This document shows, one piece after another, positions 38,981 through 49,573 of a stretch of 60,000 bases of DNA. Positions within the stretch are counted from its first letter, which is position 1; each line of letters starts with the position of its first letter. Location: the NCBI RefSeq assembly GCF_964355755.1, contig NC_092670.1, forward strand, positions 7,875,201 to 7,935,200, given 5' to 3'. Below the pieces are notes generated by a model, which saw only the letters and a program-made list of their open reading frames with translations, had not been told where the DNA came from and ran no database searches. This stretch comes from Antedon mediterranea (lineage: Eukaryota; Echinodermata; Crinoidea; Comatulida; Antedonidae). A program made the position numbers and the translations under genes.

Positions 38981-39367
38981 CTAAAGTAATGCCCTGGGAC
39001 TTATCACGCTGTCATCACCCCTGTAGTTTGCATACGTGCCTGGATATTTCAACTTAGGGCAGCTAGCGAACTCTGAAATGAAAGAAAAATGGACACGAAA
39101 CCCTAAATACAACTGTTGAAGAGTGAAAATACAAGTTAAATCTTCCCTGGTAGGACATGCAAAAGTGGCCAAAATATTATGGCGCATATGGCACCGATAT
39201 TTTCGGTTACCTTTTGACGGATCTATAATAACGAGTCTAGCTGTCTCTACCATAACGTGATCTACAGCTGCGGGGCCACAGATATTAGATGACGCATTGT
39301 TACAATTAAACATCTCGAAATTTTCTGTAAATTTGTTAGGCATACTATTCGAACCACAATGAAGCAT
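38981..39367 (-). CDS. Open frame of 128 codons, function unknown
   Basis: This is one of the longer frames outside the mobile elements. The conceptual protein has eight cysteines and no hydrophobic start. Part of it (NASSNICGPAAVDHVMVETA, then RLVIIDPSKGNRKYRCH) has a balanced composition. Possible splice signals occur inside it (acceptor-like AATTTACAG, donor-like AAAAGGTAACC), so a real exon might cover only the first half. No family is recognised, and a chance frame cannot be excluded. Confidence 0.2.
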   Translation of the reverse strand: MLHCGSNSMPNKFTENFEMFNCNNASSNICGPAAVDHVMVETARLVIIDPSKGNRKYRCHMRHNILATFACPTREDLTCIFTLQQLYLGFRVHFSFISEFASCPKLKYPGTYANYRGDDSVISPRALL

Positions 39368-42300
39368 TACCGGGTAAACCCGACCCTAAATAATTTGATA
39401 CAATTTTGAATGAGCTCTGTTAGTTTGTGTTTATATTCAACTTATTTCAATCTTCGCATCAAAATGGAGAAATGTTTTCAAGTTATAATTCCGAATGTCT
39501 CCCTCTTGCGACTTACCAAGGTTGAATTCTTCGGCATTATACAGGAGTGTCTAGACAAGTCACGTGGGTAAAATACCTTTATAATACTTTACGAGTATAA
39601 TACATGTCATTATTATATATTGATAGAAATATCATTATTTTACAGCAAATCCTATCTAGATAACAATCTTTTATATAATGATGTAGATATACTTGTAATG
39701 CGTATGCTACTCAAATGTAAACCTAATGGTAGGCCTACTTAACTAACCTTTGGAATGGTCTGAATTGAAGCACTAATAACAGAAATATTTAAGGATTACC
39801 GGTCCAAACCGCACATTCCATGCTAGCACACTGGCCACTTCCTTCGCAAACACTTAACAGGTAACAAGTCATACTTGAGCACGCGACATGTTCTCTATTT
39901 CCGAATATTCAGCAGGTTTTTTTTCAAAAATACCGAATTTAATAACCGGTACCGGTCACCAGTATCAAACAGACTGACCAAATGACCATGACAATTACCA
40001 AACAGGATATCAGGCTTATCAAATTACCGACAATTGACAAAGCATTGTGAAATGTAAAATCTGGCGGTGACTTTGGTAAAAATAATGATTTCGGCTGGAA
40101 AATTCGATTCACAAAAAAGAAAACTATATTCGTATGTACTTATCTTTGAATTCATTGGAATGTTCTTATTCTGTATACCTTTTTCTTTTGTACAAAATAT
40201 ATTTATTGCAACATTTGAATAGAGTTTAAGTTTAACAAAAACAATTCAGAATCAAGCAAGTTATTTATAAGTTAGGGAATTTGTCTATTTGCAGATCAGT
40301 ATGGTGTTTAAAGTAAATGTTGGTGTTCTAAGGTTACCAACGTTTTTAGTATTGAAATATTGCACGTTTAGAGAAATTACTATAAGTAGGTGGCAGGGAA
40401 TGTGAAATACAACTTTCAGTATATATGCCTTCCTTACTATCATTATATTTACTATTTTTAATTAGTTATTTTGTTTATAATTTGTACAATGAAAAAACAG
40501 CATCTGTCACTTAAAATATATACCTTACTTCAATGTATTATAGATGCTTCCTACTTTTTTAATTATAGTTTTTAAAGCTTAGAATTTTACAGATTTTATT
40601 CGATTTTTTCTCTTGGTTTGGTTACTTACAACTAGGAATATTATTTTGTGATGAATTGATGAACTGGTAATGAAGATAAATTTTAAACCAAATTCATTTA
40701 AAGGATTCACTTTTGACATCTGGGATTTAGGCCTATAACAGAGATTTTACAAACATGGAGAAATACGTTACGGTAAAATAGGCCTATATTTCTCCATGGT
40801 TAAAGCATGTAGAAATAAGTTAAGCCTAACTCATTATTTCTCCATGATTAAAAAGTAAACCACCAAAAGACCATGAACGGGTGAAATCGGTTCATCTTTA
40901 ACTCCGGTGGTTCCGCTGAATGAGCACATGTTGACCGAGTTACTGGGCGTAACTTTTTTTTTTCTTTTTTATTGTACACAAACACATTTCAAAAGAGAAT
41001 ATAAGTCCGCTATGACTGTGTGGCTATAAACGTAATATTTTCTAATGATTAAGAATGATGATTAGTTATTTTAACTCATAATTGACGTATACTCCACCGG
41101 GCGTAAGCGGGAACGCACATTTCCCGATGTACTGACGTTTAAAAACCCCATTTGAAATTCGTTATACCTCCTTGGCGAACTATTGCTTAACTGAATTAAC
41201 GTCTTCCAAGTAGTACTATGTAAATTCGGAAAAGTTTTGAGAGTTTTGCTGTTATTTACTATTACGTTTGATCGTGTCTCGTATTTCTGTTGTTATACCA
41301 TGGTAATAGCTTGAAGGTTGAAGAAGTACGATATGTGTCATTTGTGGTTGTGTGGGGGAAGTCCTGGTATCAATCGTTAATGATATAATATGAAAGCAAA
41401 TTAAAAAGTCATTAGAGAAAGCTTACAGTTGCTTCAACGGATAAATACATTTTTAGAGCTGTATACACAAGCAGAAGAAGCGCCACCAGTATTCACGTAA
41501 TGCATCAGTGATTTTGGACACCGGACGCCGACGACCAATGAACGAATCAGCTGCTCCCTCCAAGGAGAAAGAAAATCACGCGGTATTATTAAACACCATT
41601 AGCGGAGCACCGCGAATGGCTTACTGTACACATTGCGTTAGATACGACACCGCCATTATGGACGTATCAATGTTTGACACAATGAGATGTTTGTTTTTCT
41701 GAAATGTTTGAATTACTATAATTGATAATTCACAAAATAAACATGTTAATGGCAAACACAAATGAACAGCACAATACGTATCAACTGTGGTTCTACGATT
41801 TGAGCCTAGAATGTTTCAACTCATCGACTGATAAATACACTGACCTCAAAACCGATTATTTCAATTAGATTATTTCAAATGATACTGTTTCCGATGCTGT
41901 TTTATGCAAGGTGACTGAACTTGGTGCAGATCTAGAGACTAGTCAAACTGTCATAAAGAGTGAACGACGGCCTAGCTATAAACACTTAAAATTAAAATCA
42001 ATCATTAATGATAACGTCTATTAACCGTAATGTATTTGCGACATGGTATTGTTTTTGATTTAGTTCTTTTTTATTATAATTCTGGGTTTAAGATTACGGG
42101 ATTTGGCAGTCCTGTTATTAATCGTGCCTGGATTCTTTTTTTACGCATGCGCAGTTAATATATATCTGTCTACATTTGAACAATTGAAGACCATGTGATA
42201 ACAGGAATAGATCTCTAGGTTTACTGAACCACTGCATTCAATTTTCCAATATACTGCAGTTATTGGTCAAAAGCTGTCATATTATATGTACCAGATGTAA

Positions 42301-43485
42301 AAGTACATTGGTCTTAGTTTGTTTTGAAGCTTCAGTAACAAAATAATATGATATAGTTTAACTTAACATTTTGCACTATTGTTTTCAAAATAGTATTATT
42401 TTCCCAGTTGTTCATATTCAGATTTTCATTTTAGTGGGGAAAATAAGCTATATATCTAGTTAATGTAGGCCGACGCCTACACATTGCGTGTCCGGTAGTT
42501 ATATTCAGGGTAGGCCTATGGATTAGTTCGTATTCCGTAGCTTTAGTGTGGCCCAAGTAAGCTTCATATAGCTGATTAACTTTTTGTTGTGGTTGGCTAG
42601 ATCCCAGACAATATTATTACATTAAAGAACATGGCAGAAATAATGTAACGTGTTTTTTTAGAATGAAATTTATTTTCTCGTGTGTTTGTAAAGTGGACAC
42701 AGTGGTTGCGCCAGGCTGGGTTTGCCCTTGTGGATGTACTACAAAATTATGTTTCAGCAGTATAGTAGGCCTACTTGAACTACCATTTGGTCAAAGCATA
42801 CGAATCTAGTTAAAGTAGTGAACTGAATATCAATTTCTTATTTTTCTGCAACGAAGATAGACCTCCCACAATCCACCACTGGGTCATTTACAAACATGAT
42901 TACCACGTTATAAGAACATTCAGAAAATATTTCTGATCAGTCCTCCACATTGCATCGTTTAGGCCTACTATAGTCATTTCTTAAAGACCAGCTACAACCG
43001 TAGCAGAATGTACTGAGCACTTAGGTCAGTGCACGACTAAATCTTCCTCCCCATCCATTTACCTTCTTTAGGCCTAATTTCCTTCTTTCATAATCCAGGT
43101 CTCGTTTTTCATCATTAGCTTCTAAGGACATTCTAATTATCTATACCATATTTTTAATGTTTATGTTACCGCAGGCTAGTTAGTGGAGAATGAAAGATCG
43201 CAGATATAACTTTTTTACACCTATTAATTAACGGAAATTTGATTAATTACTTTCTTGAAGACTTTCCGATGCATCACATCACGTGACGTCATGGTGATGA
43301 GTTGAATAAACCCGAAGTATATAATTAATGTTATCTGAATAAAATAATTATGACTTAAAATATTTTTATAATTAAATTGTAAGGCCTATTTGTCAAATCT
43401 TGAAATATGTAAATAAAAAAAATACAGAATATCGTTCTTATTTACGTGTAGGTCTAATGGTTGGATTGACATACCAGTAGACCTA
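39368..43485. other. Non-coding, with one inverted-repeat cluster
   Basis: CATGGAGAAATA at 40754-40765 is mirrored by TATTTCTCCATG at 40787-40798 and again by a copy at about 40835-40846, giving alternative hairpins. Otherwise AT-rich and featureless; the 64-codon frame at 41508 has no domain. Confidence 0.45.
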
Positions 43486-43520
43486 CAGTACAGCTAATAA
43501 TTACTGCTTCGTTCCCACGC
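43486..43520 (+). repeat. Left terminal inverted repeat of the Tc1-type element
   Basis: Begins CAGTACAGCTAATAATTACT, then GCTTCGTTCCCACG. It matches the inverted right terminus at 50376-50410 with two differences in the first 22 bases and a few more with one gap after that. It abuts TA at 43484. Confidence 0.8.
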
Positions 43521-43765
43521 GTAACCTTTCGTAGCCCACGCGTGGGGCATTGTTGAACCTACGATGTATTGTCTTTTGATCGCGATCCCACGCGCTCCCA
43601 CGAAGGCCATTGTTTTTTTATCGCGATTCTAGGAGAGGTATTGTTCTTTGATCGCATTCCCACGCGCTCCCACGAGCTCCCACGAAAGGCATTATATTTT
43701 GATTGTGATTCTACGAAACGAATTGTTTCTTGATTGCGTTTCCACGCGGTCCCACGAACGTGTTT
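43512..43765 (+). repeat. Left subterminal CCCACGCG repeat array
   Basis: Irregular repeats built from TTGATCGCGATTCCCACGCG and CTCCCACGAA blocks, with one full palindrome CCCACGCGTGGG at 43536-43547. The same CCACGCGTGG word dominates the right subterminal array. Such arrays inside transposon ends usually hold protein-binding sites; the binding partner here is unknown. Confidence 0.75.
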
Positions 43766-44020
43766 TTGGGGTGAAGATTCTATTGTGTGTGTCATTAGTG
43801 TAGATGGCTAGGCGAGGAGATCTGTATACAACATACGTACTACAGGATACCTTTATGTAGCCTACGGACGATCAGGCATTAACCTCGCGTCGTATAGCCG
43901 TTTGTTTTTTTAATGAGCTAATGAGTATATTTTAACGTAGTTGCAATTTAAAATGACGGGAATTAGGCTACAAATACAGTATATTTAGGCCTGCACGTTT
44001 TATCGTCATAACATTTGATA

Positions 44021-45434
44021 TGATAACAGAGGTCCCAACTTCGGAAAGTCCATTCGCAGGAGATTTTGTCGTGAACCACATTCAATTCGTCGGGGCGTCG
44101 AAAGTCAACGCGCGGGGAATCGAAAATCAACAAGCGTCGTTTACGTCTGTTAATTAACTAAATATGTTACATATAGGCCTAGTACAATATTTACACATAA
44201 GTTGGCTTAATTTTTACATAGGTTTATCCATCAGTATTTTTACATTCTTATTTTTTTTTGGACACATCCTCAGTACAAAGAATTTAAAAAATACATACTG
44301 TATTTTAACTAAAATTCAGTATATAAAATAATTTAACTTAATTACATAATGTACAATATTTACGCATGATAGTATATTGCCCAATAGAATTTACTCATTT
44401 TTTTAGGCACAGGCCTAGGCCTTTAGGGCTTCTACTAGGCCCTAGCTAGCTACCATTTTTAAACCCAAAAACAATCGAAATAACTATTTATTCCGTCTTA
44501 TGCTACATTACGCGAGTTAACATATTATTTCAGATGAAAAACATTGAGTTTTATATTGTTTTATCCATACGTAATTACACATTAAAATGTAGGCCGTTTT
44601 ATGAGCTATTTCGCCGATTTCTTATCGCTGGGAAATTCCCCACCAGCGACATCGATCGATCGAAGAGTAGGCCTAGGCTAGAGAGGCCAAGCGTGCATGC
44701 CGGAACAGGTGGATTATTGCTATATAAATAACAAGTTTTAACAAAAGAGCTTACGACAATCTTAGGTAAATTTTTATTAAACGTAGGCCTACTTGCTTGG
44801 CGAATTCATGCCTTTACAAAAACCAAATAAAACACCGCCTCAACAACCTCGTGCGATGTGCGATTTGTTCTTTGCATGCAGCGGATCAACATTGGTAGAG
44901 TCCATTAATTATGAGGGTGTTTAAAAATGTAATAACTATTCAAAACGTGTCTGAACCACTGTGTAATCAAAGCGTTTATTTAGTTAAAACTTGGATCCTC
45001 CCAAAATTGATAATCACGTATTCCGGTTACCACGTGATTAATTCACGGTTGGTTGCACGCTTCTTTTTTTTACATGTCGTCCCGCGTGTAGTACCGTGCA
45101 TGTTTATATTTATCGCGGCGTTATATTATTGTTACGGTTTTAACAAAGGCAGTGCATACAAATAATAAATACAATAATAGACCACGGAGACTGCATGAAT
45201 AGACATTGTTTCAACATCGTGCCTCACTTTTGTCTGGTTATTGACTATTGTTGAACCTGGGCTGAGCCTGGGTGTAACTGTAAATCAATTTGGTCAAAAA
45301 TATGGGGAAATTTGAAAATGCGGTAAAAAAATCAAAATGCGGTAGAAAACGTCAAGATAGCGGTAGCGCGGTAGATGGGTACTAAAAGCGGTAGACTACC
45401 GCGAGTAGCGGTAGACTTGGGACCCCTGTGATAA
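44021..45434. mobile_element. hAT-like non-autonomous element, nested
   Basis: CAGAGGTCCCAA at 44027 and the reverse complement of the sequence ending at 45428 (CAGGGGTCCCAA) form a 12-bp inverted pair with one mismatch. Directly outside, TGATAA is present on both sides (44021-44026 and 45429-45434) as a perfect 6-bp target duplication. CAG-RGG ends are typical of hAT elements; most make 8-bp duplications, but 5- and 6-bp variants are known. The right subterminal part carries GCGGTAGA-type direct repeats (45310-45415). No transposase frame is present. It is inserted in the left arm of the Tc1-type element and so is younger than it. Confidence 0.65.
45310..45420 (+). repeat. GCGGTAGA subterminal direct repeats
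   Basis: Eight or so copies of GCGGTA, most followed by GA, occur in direct orientation just inside the right end of the hAT-like element, with one inverted copy (CTACCGC). Subterminal short repeats of this kind bind the transposase in studied hAT elements; that role is inferred here. Confidence 0.65.
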
Positions 45435-45918
45435 ATAATTATAGGCCTAGACCTATTCCCATGTAGACTTTGTAGTTGTGAACTTTGTCCTATTACTCCT
45501 TAGGAGGTTGACACTGACATTTGTATCATGGCTGGTGTTTCTAAATGATTCGTTTCGTTTATTTATTTGACCAGAATAATATCAATATAATAACATACAA
45601 AACACCAAATGGGTAATATTCGGGGAAATTTTTTAAACAAAAAATAAACTGAAAAATTAATGTAATGCATGTTTTAAAAAGTCAATCATGATTTTCCTCG
45701 ATAAGCGTACAGTATAATTGTTACATTTACGCCAAATATGTAAGGGTAAATCAATGTGTATTATTAGTCATTACAGTCATTGTTAATATCTATTGAAATT
45801 TAAATTATCTATTGAAATGCGGAGTACAATCATGTTAGTTAACTCCCTAATAATGCACTGTAATTGCTGTCATTTATCATTTCTGGTCAGTTGTAAGCAT
45901 ACGTTCATTCCATTTATA
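45435..45918. other. Leader region before the transposase
   Basis: About 480 bases of AT-rich sequence between the nested element and the transposase start. An in-frame extension upstream to 45793 is open, but its composition does not resemble a transposase N-terminus. No clear TATA box was found. Confidence 0.4.
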
Positions 45919-46935
45919 ATGTCAAAAACGCCATCTCATATCCGATCAAGGATCGTTCGTTACCATCATATGGGGTACAAACTAACAAAGATATTGGAAA
46001 TCCTACACACTGAAGGTTATGACGTTCATAAATCGACAATATCAAGAATTATAAAGCGATTTAATAATTTTAAACAAATTAGTGACCGTCCACGATCCGG
46101 ACGTCCTAATATCGTAACGAATGAACACCTTGACATCATTGACAAAGCTATGGCCGAGAACGATGAAATGACTGCCAGGCAGTTGCAAGCCGTTTTTATG
46201 AATAAAACTAACGTAAGTTTATCCATAGCAACTATTAAAAAAACGCGACGCAAATTAGGTTGGAGATGCGAAGGTACAAGATATTGTCAGCTCATTAGGC
46301 AGCCAAATAAAGTGGATCGCTTTCACTATGCATTAACGTGTATTAGAAACAAGGAGAATTTTCGTAATGTTATATTCACCGATGAATGCACAATTGAATT
46401 GGATCATCATGCAAGAATATCATTCCGAAAACTAGATGAACAACCAAAGCTAAAGCCAAGACCCAAACATCCTGTGAAAGTTCATGTTTGGTCTGGTATT
46501 TCCAGAACCGGTTCTATGCCGATTGTTATATTCGACGGAATCATGAGGACAGATTTCTACATCAACGAAATCTTAGGGAAAGCAGTAATACCATATGCCC
46601 GCCTAAACTACCCGAATGGATATCGTTTCATGTAGGACAATGATCCAAAGCATACGGCGAATGCAACGAAAACCTTCATGAAAGATAATGATATATATTG
46701 GTGGAAGACACCGGCAGAGAGCCCCGACCTAAACCCGATCGAATTAGTGTGGCATCAACTCAAAGACTACTTGCGGCGATTTCATAAGCCACATACAAAA
46801 GATGAACTGATTTGTGGTATCAAAACGTTTTGGACAACTAACATGACTCCAGAATTATGTCAAACCTATATTAGCCACTTGAGAAAGGTTATCCCGGCCG
46901 TTATCAGAAGAGAAGGCAAAGCAACCGGATATTGA
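45919..46935 (+). pseudogene. Tc1-family DD34E transposase with one nonsense codon
   Basis: Cut-and-paste transposase of the IS630-Tc1-mariner superfamily. The chosen start (ATG at 45919, MSKTPSH...) gives 338 codons, the usual Tc1 length; an in-frame ATG at 45793 adds 42 residues of atypical sequence. Residues about 5-115 form two helix-turn-helix parts separated by an RPRSGRP AT-hook-like linker. The catalytic triad is complete: D155 in FTDEC, D240 in DNDPKHT, and E275 in SPDLNPIELVW, with 34 residues between the last two. A single TAG at 46633-46635 (codon 239) replaces the glutamine expected just before D240, consistent with one C-to-T change; the frame is otherwise unbroken to TGA at 46933-46935. 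The copy is recently inactivated, unless the stop is read through. A histone-type stem-loop follows its stop. Confidence 0.92.
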
Positions 46936-46958
46936 AGTTTATTCATCGCAAACCAAAC

Positions 46959-46974
46959 AGCCCTTTTCAGGGCT
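46959..46974 (+). promoter_or_regulatory. Histone-mRNA-type 3' stem-loop
   Basis: AGCCCTTTTCAGGGCT forms a perfect 6-bp stem with a UUUC loop, the geometry of animal replication-dependent histone mRNAs (consensus GGYYYU-UHUH-ARRRCC). It keeps the G-C second pair, the pyrimidine/purine arms and the U-A closing pair; only the bottom pair is A-U rather than G-C. It lies 23 bases after the transposase stop, preceded by AAACCAAAC as in histone 5' flanks. No histone coding sequence is nearby. A bacterial terminator is not applicable in this genome. Confidence 0.55.
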
Positions 46975-46983
46975 AAAAAAATA

Positions 46984-46993
46984 CGAAAGAAAT
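46984..46993 (+). promoter_or_regulatory. Purine-rich histone downstream element candidate
   Basis: CGAAAGAAAT begins nine bases after the stem-loop. In sea urchin histone genes the conserved downstream word is CAAGAAAGA, which pairs with U7 snRNA; the resemblance in content and spacing supports a U7-type processing site. The match is partial. Confidence 0.4.
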
Positions 46994-47374
46994 TTGATAG
47001 CATTTACTTGGTCTATATTTTTTTTATTACCACATTACTTATACCCTATACAGTATATGTTTTATTTTAAATCTCTTTATCGACACCTTTACGTACTGTA
47101 CATTGTAAGCACAAACCCCAGAAGAACAAATAACAATAGCGGTACTATTATGATAATAATACCTTTTCTTTTTGTAACAATACATAATACAAAGCGACGT
47201 TTAAAACAATGATAGGCGCAACTGTAATGAAATGAGTCATACTGTTAAATGAAGCTCTTTTTTATCTTTATTATTATTTTCTGTTAGTTAGGAAGAAATG
47301 ATTAAATTATAAATACTAAACATTGATGTTAAAGTAATAAACGTTTTGATTTATTAACATTTAAACTGACATAC
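46994..47374. other. Spacer between convergent genes
   Basis: AT-rich sequence between the transposase 3' end and the duplicated 3' end of the BEN gene. The 72-codon frame at 46994 shows no features. Confidence 0.4.
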
Positions 47375-47714
47375 AAAAATATAACATTAATTTATAAATA
47401 CAGTAAAAGACTAAATTAAAGACAATTTGTAAACGTTTATATACTAAATAAAATAATTAAACATTATTATACTTAACATTTTAAATGTACTTAATCTCTA
47501 GTTAAATTATCTAGTGAAGAGAGAGTCTCTTTAAATCGCGTTTTAACATTAATTTATTAACTATAGTAAAAGAAAATATTTAACAATAAAATACTAAATA
47601 AAATTCGGACAATTTGTAAACATTTAAAATACTAAATTACAAAAATTAAACACTTAAATTTACTTAATCTCTAATTACATTATCTAGTGAAGAGAGTCTC
47701 TTTAAATCGCGTTT
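47375..47714. repeat. Tandem duplication (171-bp offset) of the BEN gene 3' end
   Basis: TCTAGTGAAGAGAG and TCTCTTTAAATCGCGTTTT occur in both copies, 171 bases apart, with the same AT-rich context between (ATACTAAATAAAAT, ACAATTTGTAAAC). The copy nearer the gene contains the real final codons and stop; the distal copy duplicates them downstream. Several substitutions and small indels show the event is not recent. Confidence 0.8.
47553..47558 (-). terminator. AATAAA polyadenylation signal candidate
   Basis: On the minus strand AATAAA lies about 105 bases after the stop of the Tudor-BEN gene, in AT-rich sequence. It implies an ordinary polyadenylated mRNA, unlike the neighbouring transposase with its histone-type signal. 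Confidence 0.4.
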
Positions 47715-49514
47715 TCTGTTTCGTCTAGCAGCATCGAATGAAATTTCACAGGATCTCCATACCTTATGTTCTAATCCTTTCGCGACTGGAGAATACTTGA
47801 AAGTTTGTTGTCGTACGATATCCATTCGTTCCACGTCCAGTTGTTCTGCATCCCGAGTACCGCTTACGTTGCATCGTAGTCGTTCTTCTTCGGTGAAATA
47901 AAATCCAAGCAGATGTTTCGATACTTTCTTCGTGTCTTCGTGGTCGCGTAGAAGTTTTAGAATCAGGTTACGTGGTAGGTCATCTTCTGAGTTTAGTCGT
48001 CTTGGTGGGTGTACGCTGGGTCTTGATGGAGTAGCGGTTGGTGGTGGTGGAGGAGTTTGAATGATTGGTTGTGCTGTCGTCGAAGGTAACCATGGTTGGT
48101 GTATCTGCCGTTGCTGTGGTTCAGGTCGTGATTCAATTGATGATAGTCTTTGGTGAATGGCAAGTAAGTCGGCTGATTGACGGTCAAGTTCGCGTTGTTG
48201 GGTAGCTACTGTGTTGGTCAGAGTTAGATTCGCTGCCTCCAGTTCACGAACCCGATCATTTAACGTGGCTATGGTGATGGCATCAGTGTTCGAGTCGTCG
48301 CTGTCCCTCCATGCAGTGGCTGATAAAGTGATGTCTTTTCCTGTGTCCTGTTCATATCTGGCTATCATCGTACTCATTCGGTCATCAGCGGTGTTTAAAG
48401 GGCACACGTCATATTGCCAATCATCTCCAACGTCGTCAGTCCTTACAACATCGGTAACGATTTCACGAACACATGCAGCCTGTAAAGAAAAGAAAATAAT
48501 ACATAGAACATTATAAAACAAAAACCAATAATGTAAATTAGCGCGCAAGCATAAGATGAATTTTACGATGAATTTTGGAAAACCACAAGTGGATGCAATA
48601 AACAATGTGATTAATTCTAGTAGTAATTACTGTCAACCAATAGTGGTGGGTCTATGGAAGAAAGCTAAATCTGTATGTAATATAATATCAAATAAGGGAA
48701 ATAAAACAACTTTTTAAATTATGGGAATAACATTTAAAAAATGAGTTTTAAAATGTTTAACTTACTGGTTTCTCAACATTAACAGTCTTCCTCTTCTTTG
48801 GTTTCGTTCCATAATCATGTTGTTTCTTACCATCATCTCTATCATCATTCACCACGGCATCATCAGTGTCATCATCATCATCGTCGTCGCTCTGAACCAA
48901 TTCTCCAGCGATGCTTTCGTATTTGACCGTCACGCCAATCGAAGTATTAATCTAAAAAGAAGTAAAAACAACAAAATTTAACAAACATATCAAAATAGTG
49001 AAAATGTATACCATAAAAAAAAATCATTGAAAACAACAGGAAATTATATTAAATTTATTTATTGATGTGTCAGTCGCCACAAACTATGGAATATTACATG
49101 TAGTTTGTAAATGTTAAAATTAAAATGTAAAGACAAAATTAAAATGCTTGTCCGTTTCAAAAATGGATAATCAATTAAATAACAAGAAAGTAAATAACAA
49201 GAATAACATCTTACCTCACAAAGAAACGGATCGTTGTTTTCCACAACTAATGGCGGTGATAATCCTCCACTTGGGATGGTTTTTCTAAATTTATCTCCAC
49301 GTTGCAGTGTTCTTAAAGTCACGTGCGCTGCTGATATGATTCGTCTGCGTAATGGACTTCTAACAAAATCGCTCGCTACCCATGATGAGTTACTGTATCC
49401 AGCCCACTGTATCAGTATTCGCCTTCCGTCTATTTTTTTAATTTTTCCCGTTAGCCAAATCCCGCATTCCTTATCGATGGCCTGGATGCTGCTCCCAATT
49501 TTAAACGTCGACAT
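47664..49514 (-). CDS. Tudor-like / coiled-coil / BEN-like nuclear protein, 3 exons
   Basis: Exons 49215-49514, 48766-48951 and 47664-48479; introns of 263 and 286 bases with GTAAG donors and pyrimidine-rich TTTTTAG and TTTACAG acceptors, all phase 0. The joined frame is 433 residues without a break. Residues 5-52 look like a Tudor-knot/chromo-barrel fold (GSSIQAIDKE, GIWLTGKIKKIDG, IQWAGYSNSSWV). Exon 2 (101-162) has seven consecutive aspartates and a basic PKKRK nuclear-localisation motif. Exon 3 holds a probable coiled coil (about 235-285), a proline-rich linker, and a C-terminal region (about 330-425) resembling a BEN DNA-binding domain (FTEEERLRCNVSGTRD...LDVERMDIVRQQ). These features suggest a chromatin- and DNA-binding factor. 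It is convergent with the transposase inside the same terminal repeats, so it may be transposon cargo. Domain names rest on motif resemblance. Confidence 0.8.
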
Positions 49515-49566
49515 TTTGTAAGTGATAGTAAATATTAAATGATGACAAACACCAGTTATCAGCTAG

Positions 49567-49573
49567 TTTTTAT
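49567..49573 (-). promoter_or_regulatory. TATA box of the Tudor-BEN gene
   Basis: TATAAAA on the minus strand lies 59 bases before the ATG at 49514, so transcription would start about 30 bases before the ATG, leaving a short leader. The next upstream ~850 bases reach the right end of the transposon, so the promoter is internal to the element. Confidence 0.6.

Noticed and set aside
44534-45165. Possible hAT transposase fragments within the nested element
   Set aside because: The two short frames show no hAT motifs; the element appears non-autonomous.
45793-45918. Upstream in-frame ATG as the transposase start
   Set aside because: The extra 42 residues are cysteine- and hydrophobic-rich and unlike Tc1 N-termini; ATG at 45919 gives the usual length.
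45500-47300. Short Tc1 terminal repeats close to the transposase, implying an ordinary 1.5-kb element
   Set aside because: I compared both flanks and found no inverted pair beginning CAGT next to TA; the only fitting termini are at 43486 and 50410.
48211-48516. Forward-strand 101-codon frame
   Set aside because: It is antisense to exon 3 of the Tudor-BEN gene, with no features of its own.
48500-48605. Start of an independent 313-codon gene at 48605
   Set aside because: The segment before 48480 reads as intron with a TTTACAG acceptor, and the upstream exons join in phase; the true start is 49514.
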